Below are positions 56,874 to 64,000 of a stretch of DNA of 64,000 bases, piece after piece; the stretch's first letter is position 1, and each line of letters begins with the position of its first letter. The notes under the pieces are model-generated. The model was not told the origin of the DNA, did no database searches, and was given only the letters and a program-made list of their open reading frames with translations. Source of the stretch: Castanea sativa (Eukaryota > Streptophyta > Magnoliopsida > Fagales > Fagaceae); contig NC_134024.1 in the NCBI RefSeq assembly GCF_040712315.1, positions 31,621,055 to 31,685,054 of the forward strand. Reading direction: 5' to 3'. Position numbers and translations under genes: made by a program.

Positions 56874-57768
56874 GGGTCCTGTTAACGGGTGTTGTGCAAC
56901 ACCCGTTTGAAGAAATTTAATAATAATTTTTTTACACGTGAAGACACTTTTATTGAGGAAAGAGAAGTCATTAAATTTATTATTTATAAGACCAAAATAC
57001 CTTCATCTTTTAACTCTCCTCAGCTCAAAAGCAGTTTGGCCGTCTCTCTTTTGCCCCCAAAAGAATAAATTTCAAACCAAAACAAACAACAATTTTAATA
57101 CTCTCAAAAAACAACAAAATCACATTCTTTTTCAAAATAAGAACAATATGATCTGAAATAAAAAACTTTTTGGATGTGAATGAGGGAATAGACAGTATAA
57201 AAATGGACTAGGCGAAATTCCTACTAAGCGATTAGCTCCAACGAGTCTAACAAGGCCGAAACGAAACTTCCCGCAAGCAAATTAACATCTTCTGGTGTGG
57301 TTCTCTATGTACACAAGGGAAAAGGGAACGGAAATAAGACCAAAAAAAAATGGAGATTTGTTGGGGGAAATTTTGGGTCCCTAGATCCCACCAGAAGGAA
57401 AGAAATAGGAAAAAAAATTTGGTCCCACCCAAATCTCTAGCTATGAAGGAGAAGGAAAGAAATGAAAAAAAAAAAATTTTTAAATCAAAAGATAAGAATA
57501 AACATGAAGCCATAGAATGGGAAATAGATATGAGATCAGAAGGAGAAAATGCTATAAATATGGAGATGGTAAAAATGGTTAAGAGGGTATTTAAGGAAAA
57601 TCGTGCAACATTTGATGCTTCTAATGCTGACTGACGCGCATCATGCAGGTGTTGACATTTTTCTTAATTTTCCTATTAAAGTGGGGCTATTTCAGTACTA
57701 GCATGCAGACTAAACAAAGTACCAATGCAAATTTAACGGGTGCTGTACAGCACCCGTTAACAAAAGCC
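56874..57768. mobile_element. Mutator-like non-autonomous element, 9-bp TSD TTGGATTAA
   Basis: Both ends carry TGTTAACGGGTGYTGTRCAR with CACCCGTT, inverted relative to each other, each also palindromic. The perfect 9-bp direct repeat TTGGATTAA (56865-56873 and 57769-57777) is the Mutator hallmark. The 895-bp interior encodes no transposase. An open frame at 57350-57634 is Lys/Glu-rich with no recognised domain; the interior could include captured host sequence. Confidence 0.88.
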
Positions 57769-57895
57769 TTGGATTAAAAGTTAATAATTACCTGTCAAAA
57801 AAGAGAAGTTTGTACTTAACTAAGTACAGAGACTTTAAAGTGGGCTGCTGATCCCAAAGCTTGGGTTAGCTTTTTATATATATTATTTATGTAAC

Positions 57896-58496
57896 CAGGG
57901 ACGGAGCTAGGATTTTAAGTGAAGGAGGGCGACTTTGACCTCTAGTTTGGCAGCTTCTTAGTTGTTGAGGTTTTTTTTTTTAATTTTTAATGTGTGCATT
58001 TGCTAGGTAAAGACAAAATTATTCTATTTAAAACTTTTTAAAGGGCAATTATTTATTTGAGTAAAATTGGTTAATTAGACTTAATTTTTTTTAGCTTTGC
58101 TATTGGTGATTTTTGTTGTTGCACAAATGTTTTTGGGCTAGTATATGTTGTTTTAGATTTTAGATCTATAAAATTTTAATGGCCTTTAAAATGAGAAAAG
58201 TGCTAGAAGTATATTGATGATATAGTGAGTGATTATTGATAAGTAAAAAAGTTATGCAAGTAATAAACCCATATGCGAACCAATAAGAATTTGTACCTCA
58301 ACAGTTTATAAAAATATTGTAAATAAGTTTGTATCTTTAACGTTACTCTAAAAAGATTCAATAATATTGTTAATAGGGTAAAATGTAATTTTATAGAACA
58401 AAATTGCTAAAATTAATGCATATATATATATAAATTTTTTTTTTAAAATTAGGGGGGGCCACTGCCCCCCTTGGTCAATGAATGCCTCCGTCCCTG
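57896..58496. mobile_element. hAT-like non-autonomous element, 8-bp TSD TATGTAAC
   Basis: Ends CAGGGACGGAG (left) and CTCCGTCCCTG (right) are inverted copies. The perfect 8-bp TSD TATGTAAC occurs at 57888-57895 and 58497-58504. Eight bp and a CAGGG start fit the hAT superfamily. The interior (601 bp) is AT-rich and non-coding; a GGGGGGG/CCCCCC block lies just inside the right end. Confidence 0.9.
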
Positions 58497-58699
58497 TATG
58501 TAACACTCATGCCTATACAGTTTGAGATATTTTTAATTTGTTCCAAATCGCGTTTTTGTTACTACCTTCTATTTTTTTTTACTAGGGGGAACTTGGGCGA
58601 CAATTGATCTAGTTGCATCCCTAATGACCCTCAAAGCTAGTACTATTGCGTGGAAAATGATAATTAATGAATTGTGAAAGCTAGTTGTTATTGCGGTTA

Positions 58700-60480
58700 C
58701 ATCGACAAGTTGGAGGTTAAGGACTCAAAATTTTATTGGAGTCTTTTTTTAATAAACATATTGTACAATAGATATTCAATCAGAAGTTAGTATTAGTGAA
58801 AATGATTATTGATATTGTCGTTATGTAAATTTTTTAAGAGTAAGAGAGGCGATATATAGTAATTTGGTTGTGATGTCCATCAATCTTCTATTCTAAGTAC
58901 AACATAAGTGGGCTCATGACCTTGCAATTTACATGTTTTACTAATTTAAAAAAATATGTACTAACTATTTGTCTATTATTCTCTTGGACTAAGAGCATCA
59001 GCACTAGAGTGAGCATATGGCAAATGTAAGCCCATTTTGCCATTCAAGCCCATTTTGCCCACTCTAGCAGAATTTGTAAATTCTCAAGATTGCAAAAAAA
59101 TTTGCAATTGTGCTACAGTGTGATTCTATATTTAGAATCATACTGTAGTTCAATTGTAAAAAAAAAAAAATATATATTAATATTTTATTTGTAAATAATA
59201 TTAGTTCTCTCTCCACGGTCTCTCATCTCTCTCTCCATCGTTGAACTCTTTCTCACACCAAGCCTCTCTCTTCTCTCTCATCCCTTCTCTCTCTCGCCAT
59301 CGCTACCAATTCACCCACCCATCTCCAAATCCCTTTAATCTCAGGCTTTTCTCTCTCAGTTGGTCTCTCATTTTTGGGTATTTTTTGTGGTTTCTGGCGG
59401 TGGAGATCTGCGAATGATTTGAGTTTCTAGCGGTGGAGGTCAGCAAGTTGTGTGGGTTTTTGGCGGTGGTGGGTTTGTGACTGATGTGGGCGTGGGTTAG
59501 GTGGTGTAGCGGCGGTAGCGGCGGCAGCGGCGGCATAAGTCGGTTGTGGGTTTCTTGTTTTGATTTTGGATTTTGATTTTGGATTTTGATTTGGATTGGA
59601 GATCGGTGAGTGATTTGGGTTTCTACTGGTGGAGATCGGTGAGTTGTGTGGGTTTCTGGTGGTGGTGGGTTTATGATTGATGTGGGCATGGGTCAGGTGG
59701 TGCAGCGGTGGTGGTGGGTTTTTGGATTTTGGATTTTGATTTTGGATTTTGGATTTTGATTTTGATTTTGATTTTGATTTTGATTTGGATCGGAGATCGG
59801 CGAGTGATTTGCTAGATTTTGCTCAGCGGAAGTGGGTGATGTGACTAAGAAGGTGGACGGTGGTGGTGGTGGTGATATGACTGAGAAGGTTGACAGAGGA
59901 AGAGAAATAGAGATCAAATAGAGAATTGAGAAATATTTTTATACTATTATTTTTATATTATTTTAATGTGTAGTATAGTAAAATAAAAGTTGAGATGTTG
60001 GTGTATTTTAAAATGATATTGTATAATTGATAAAGTGACTTTTTAAGATGGTAAAATATGATAAAATTGACATGAACCATTGTGGATGCTCTAAGGGTAA
60101 GAGAAGTGATAAATATTAATTTGGTTATAGTGTCTTTTAATCATCTATATTAAGTACAACTTTATGACTACTATATGTTAGTGTGGTTACCTCGGCAAGT
60201 TGGAGGTTAATGACTCAAAATTTTATTTGAGTCTTATTCAATAAACATATCATACAATGGATACTCGATCAGAAGTCACTATCAGTGAAAACAATTAGAG
60301 CTATTTTAACTATACATATTGTCATTATGTAAATTTTTAAAGAGTAAAAGAGGTGATACATATTAATTTGGTTATGATGTCCATTAGTCTTCTATTCTAA
60401 GTACAATATAAGTAGGCTCATTAACATGCAATTTACTTGTATTACTCATTTAAAATTTATGAGTAGTATTTGTCCCTTAT
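58700..60480. repeat. direct repeat of about 300 bp split by a PIF-like element
   Basis: 58690-58989 and 60175-60485 share GACAAGTTGGAGGTTAAGGA-like, ACTCAAAATTTTATT, AATTTGGTTRTGATGTCCAT and CTTCTATTCTAAGTACAA in order. A third, partial copy (AGAAGTGATAAATATTAATTTGG) lies at 60096-60160. The PIF-like element at 58993-60091 sits in the first copy. Confidence 0.85.
58993..60091. mobile_element. PIF/Harbinger-like non-autonomous element, TSD TAA
   Basis: Termini GAGCATCAGCA (left) and GAGCATCCACA (right, inverted) are flanked by TAA (58990-58992 and 60092-60094), fitting PIF/Harbinger. The interior (1.1 kb) has CT-rich sequence at 59200-59300, a partial duplication (about 59400-59525 against 59605-59720), and GATTTTG-type tandem repeats at 59560-59590 and 59720-59785. 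Minus-strand frames there encode only Asn/Gln/Pro repeats, so I do not call a gene. Confidence 0.65.
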
Positions 60481-60485
60481 TCTCC

Positions 60486-61374
60486 TGGAAAAGATGGACA
60501 GTCGTTATAATGTTTTTCTTGATATCATTTGAGGTACAATTCATAATTAAAAGTAGGAATGAGATTCTTAAGTTGAAACTTGATTAATTTAACATGATTT
60601 GCCGTATGTCTAGGAATGTTAAACAATCTTCCATGAGTGGAAAATATGAATTCATATAATGCTTCTGACTTCTCTCTCCCTTTTCTATATTGAACTTTCG
60701 TTAAAAATGCCTTCTTAACAATGAAGACTATAGATTTATTAAGTGAAACAAAATTCTTATTCCCTTGACACAGTATCTCATCTTGTTAGTTAACAGAATA
60801 GGAAATAATTATGAATTTACTAAGATCTTATTTAAATCCTCTGATTCCTACCTAGCTAGTGGTTGTTACTATCATGGTTTATTATATGTAAACTTGTTAG
60901 TTGTTACCGTTGTCATTCTTGCCTATAAACAGTGTACATTGCATCCATCTCCCAATTCGACATTGATGCTTAACTGTATGCCCAAATAGGATTGTTGTTG
61001 GAATCGACCTTGACTGTACACAACTTGTTCAAGGGGGTTAAAAAAAAAAAAAAAAAAAAGGAGGAAAACACTTATTTTTAAAACGCTTTTTGTTAGAAGA
61101 ATTTAAATCCTTTAAACAATTATTTGCCACTTACTCGCCACTAACCAAACTCGAACTAAATTAACCTTAATGAACAATCAGTTTTAAGTTACTAGTGAGG
61201 TAAATTAACCAGTGAATATATTAAATTTCTTTTTGGGGGTGGGGTACAAATTATAAATGAGTAAGACTAGAGATCTACAAAAGCAAAAATAAAAAAATTG
61301 AGCTACTTTTATTAGTGGTAAAACCAGTAAGTAGTAACAACAAAGAGTGACAATTTTAGGAGTGAAAATCAATA
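60486..61374. other. spacer without recognisable features
   Basis: AT-rich, with a poly-A run near 61039-61059. The open frame at 60765-60989 has no known motif. Confidence 0.45.
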
Positions 61375-61379
61375 TTATC

Positions 61380-61877
61380 TGATGATGCCGAAAATATCAC
61401 CAGTGAGTTGCAAGCGCTCCTCAAACGAAAACAACACCTGCAAAAAGAAAACGAAGGACCTAGAAGAGAGCACCGGTGTGGTGTCGGCCGAATACCCTCC
61501 GAAGGTCAAGTTAGAGTCTTGTTCCTTTAACCCTAGAGTGCTAGAGTTAAGAATATTATGTGTACCTTCATACTTAGGGTTTCTGGGGTATTTATAGTGG
61601 GTAGAATTACCTTTCTTTGAGGATACAACTTCCTTCTCAAGTTCCTTTCCATATAGGAGTCTTCTTAAACGTGTGCCGCAAGAAGTCTAAATATACACGT
61701 TTGCGTGGGGATAAAGCAGAAGCTTATCTGAAATATATCAAATGACATGCCACGTGGCATCCATAATTAATTTATACAAGACGGATATTCAGCAACACCT
61801 AACCGTCATAGCTGGGTCAATCATGGTGTCGATCCGTCCTCACTGTTTCCGTCCATTTACTATTTTTATCCCCTTCA
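61380..61877 (-). mobile_element. solo LTR, same family as 681-1355, TSD TTATC
   Basis: Ends are TGATGATGCC and CCCCTTCA. Perfect TTATC repeats flank it (61375-61379 and 61878-61882). It shares CCGAAGGTCAAGTTAGA and GTGCTAGAG with 681-1355 in the same order, along with a downstream CCTTTCC(A/T)TATAGGA-like block. CTATAAATACCCC on the minus strand (about 61587-61599) gives the orientation. It is about 180 bp shorter than the other copy. Confidence 0.85.
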
Positions 61878-61953
61878 TTATCAAAACTCAAAAAGAAAGC
61901 TCAGTTGGGGAAAAAGCCTATTACAAACTTTTAACCTGACATCATCACAATCA

Positions 61954-62012
61954 TTAAAAAAAAAAAAACACACACACACACACAAACAACAACAACAACA
62001 ACAACAACAACT
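61954..62012. repeat. A-run, (CA)n and (CAA)n microsatellites
   Basis: A poly-A stretch passes into (CA)n and then (CAA)n between about 61955 and 62011. A separate 21-A run lies at about 62138-62159. Confidence 0.9.
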
Positions 62013-62394
62013 TACGCCTCTAATTGAGTTGTGACTTGTGTGACTCTTTGTGATTCTCAGTTACCCCGAAAGAGTTCGAAATGCTTCTTTGACTGTGCTG
62101 ACCAAACGTTAGCATTTATGGCAAATTCATTAGCCAAAAAAAAAAAAAAAAAAAAAAAATCTAGAAATACTGCTTTATGTGACTAACTTAGTCATAACTT
62201 GATGTAGCAAACCGCAAACTGTAACTAGTGCAGAAAAAATTAGCTAATAGATCTAAGTGAAAGTATCGAGCAATTAATTATAATCTACTACATAAAATAT
62301 TTGTGATAATTAATGTGGCCCTAAAATTACTCGTTATTTCGAGTGTGGCCATCTCCAGCTCAAGTCGGGTTTGTCACCTGTCAGCAATCACTAA

Positions 62395-62734
62395 TGCTAT
62401 GTTTGGAAGTTTTGAGAGAGAGGAGAGTAGAGGGAAATAGAGAGAAGGAGAGTAGTGGAGAGGAGAGTAGAGGGGAATAATTAGTCTTTTATTTGTAATT
62501 TTGTTAATATAGTAAGGGTAAATTTAATAATTCATTTGATCAAGTATTTTTATACTCAACTCTTCATTCAAATCTCTCTAATTTGGAGAAATTAAAAATG
62601 AGATGTTAGAAGTAGTTCAAACCCCTTTAAATCCCTCCCCTTCTTTCCTTAAAAAAAAAAAAATCTCAACAAGGTAATTAAATTACTTTCCCCCCTGCTC
62701 TACTTCACCTCATTTTCCCAACATTCACACAGCA
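62395..62734. mobile_element. possible Tourist-like MITE, TSD TAA
   Basis: Left TGCTATGTTTGGAAG and right TGCTGTGTGAATGTTGG (inverted) are only partly alike. TAA flanks both (62392-62394 and 62735-62737). The interior begins with GAGAGTAGAGGG purine repeats and ends pyrimidine-rich (CCCCTTCTTTCC), so the arms are loosely complementary. 340 bp. Confidence 0.45.
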
Positions 62735-62737
62735 TAA

Positions 62738-64000
62738 GTTCTCTTTCTATCCATTTTTCATTAGGGTATAGAATTCATGTCTACTAGTGTAAGAGCTGGA
62801 TTCAAATCAAGGGCTCCACCACCTAGGAGACATTCTAGGTCAAAAGAAAGTTATTGGGTGATAGAAATCATTTGATTGATTCTATTTAAATGATAGTGAT
62901 TCTATTTAAAATTCCAAAAGCTATTGGTTTTTAGATTGATTGCTTTGTGTCCCTGAAGAGTTACTTTGATTTTCTGTGAAAGGTATGTGCTTTGATAAAA
63001 AGTGGTGACTTTCAGTCAAGTGGCTTTTGGTTTTGGCAGTCGTGTCCTTTGCTACCGTATAACAGTATATGTAAGAAAAATCCTTGATTTTGGCAAAGGT
63101 CGTACGTTTGCTTGTAAAGTTACAACTTGGTGTTCATATTTGATTATTAAAGATGTGGTCCTTATCATTTCATCAATTAAAAAATCAATTAAGAAAGGAG
63201 AAAATTGAATAATGGAAGATGGGTGAGAGAGAGCGAGAGAGAGTGGAAAAATGGAACATATATTAATATTTTATTTTGTTAGAATAAGTGAGAGATAGAA
63301 TAGGTGAGTGAGAGGTTAGAATTTTTTATTTCTGCCTGCTCATCACAATATCTTTTCAAGGGCAAAGTTAGGTATCCTAAGCTTTTTTACTGCAACTGTG
63401 TTATAAATTGGGATTGTTCAATGCAGTGATGTTTAATATGTAATATTGATTAGTCATGCATTCTTCAAAAAAAAATTCTCATGAGTATAGAGATCATGAT
63501 TCATGTATAAGTGTAGTACGATATCTCCGTAATATTGATTATTTTGCACTTACTAAAAAGAGATTCATACATTACAGCTTTGATTTTAAAGAAAGCGGAA
63601 AGTGAAAACAAATAAACAATTTGGTGCGCGCATTACCATAAAATTACTAAAAGTATAACAGAAAAAAAAAAAAAGAAGAATATTCAAGTGTTAGAATAAT
63701 AATTAAATATACAATTTTCTAATACCTTAAAAATTTGAGACAATCAATAATTTAACATGGTATTAAAGTAGGTGGTTGTCAATTTGAACCACATATATAT
63801 ATATATATATTTTTTTTTTTTCATTTAAAAAAATTATATATAAAATAGAATTTTAACCTATGGTATCCGATACATGATGATTGCTCGTTATCATTAGGTT
63901 AATACATCAATTAGTTTTTGATATAATCGAAGTTCAAACTCTAGATTTCTTTATTCGATGATAAGAAATTTTACCAATTGAACAACTAGAAACCATACAT
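62738..64000. other. AT-rich spacer to window end
   Basis: No gene is supported. (GA)n lies at 63222-63243 and (AT)n at 63794-63811. The frame at 63002-63208 has no known motif. The last 150 bp (TTAGGTTAATACATCAATTA, ACCAATTGAACAACTAGAA) have the wording of a common degenerate plant repeat that I cannot classify. Confidence 0.4.

Noticed and set aside
57350..57634. 94-codon Lys/Glu-rich frame
   Set aside because: No domain is recognised and it lies wholly inside a Mutator-like element; kept only as a possible captured fragment.
59303..59917. Minus-strand frames encoding Asn-Gln and Pro-rich peptides
   Set aside because: They are translations of GATTTTG-type simple repeats inside a PIF-like element.
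63740..63790. TGGTATTAAAGTAGG resembling a copia primer site
   Set aside because: It differs from TGGTATCAGAGC at key positions and no LTR end adjoins it.
1..64000. tRNA, rRNA or snoRNA genes
   Set aside because: No cloverleaf-compatible sequence with A and B boxes or rRNA-like block was seen; tRNA-related words occur only as retrotransposon primer sites.

Overview
This window is a repeat-dominated stretch of a plant nuclear genome. It is AT-rich, full of LTR retrotransposons, solo LTRs and small DNA transposons, and contains one recognisable host gene, a broken GRAS-family gene closest to NSP2 (NODULATION SIGNALING PATHWAY 2). NSP2 and the type of retroelement proteins point to a woody dicot; from memory of similar repeat proteins I lean to Fagaceae (oak, chestnut, beech), but that is inference.

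Layout. 1-5998: the 3' part of a decayed Ty1/copia element (gag remnant, protease, integrase, RT, RNase H, 3' LTR) interrupted by a solo LTR at 681-1355. 5999-8791: AT-rich spacer with a TA microsatellite and a small inverted-repeat element. 8792-11138: two adjacent solo LTRs. 11139-19343: AT-rich spacer with a 473-bp foldback element (12763-13235), a Ty3/gypsy remnant, short direct repeats and a 318-bp retroposon-like insertion with a 15-bp target duplication. 19344-20325: solo LTR. 20457-31523: element A, a Ty3/gypsy Tat-lineage element. 31873-40869: a copia-type element with gag and an unrelated accessory ORF but no pol, itself hit by a solo LTR. 41008-52336: element B, a second Tat-lineage element. 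52337-54675: spacer sequence partly duplicating the flanks of those elements, with a small Mutator-like MITE and a second foldback. 54676-56259: NSP2-like pseudogene (minus strand). 56343-60091: foldback, Mutator-like, hAT-like and PIF/Harbinger-like elements stacked upstream of it. 60092-64000: direct repeat, solo LTR, simple repeats, one MITE and spacer.

The insertions could be delimited by hand: most have TG...CA or terminal-inverted-repeat ends and matching target-site duplications (AATTT, ATATT, ATATA, GGATG, AAAAG, CACCT, GTATT/ATATT, TTATC; 9 bp for Mutator-like, 8 bp for hAT-like, TAA for PIF-like). The autonomous-type elements are dead: reading frames are broken almost entirely by stop codons explainable as C-to-T or G-to-A changes, plus a few frameshifts.

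The least ordinary content lies inside the retrotransposons. Both Tat elements carry, between integrase and 3' LTR, a tandem array (61-bp units in A, 151-bp units in B) followed by a gene on the opposite strand with canonical introns. The copia-type element has replaced pol with an accessory ORF resembling the putative plant transposon protein family. Three foldback elements share unusual AACTCGA-centred palindromic modules. All identifications are by eye; no database search was run.
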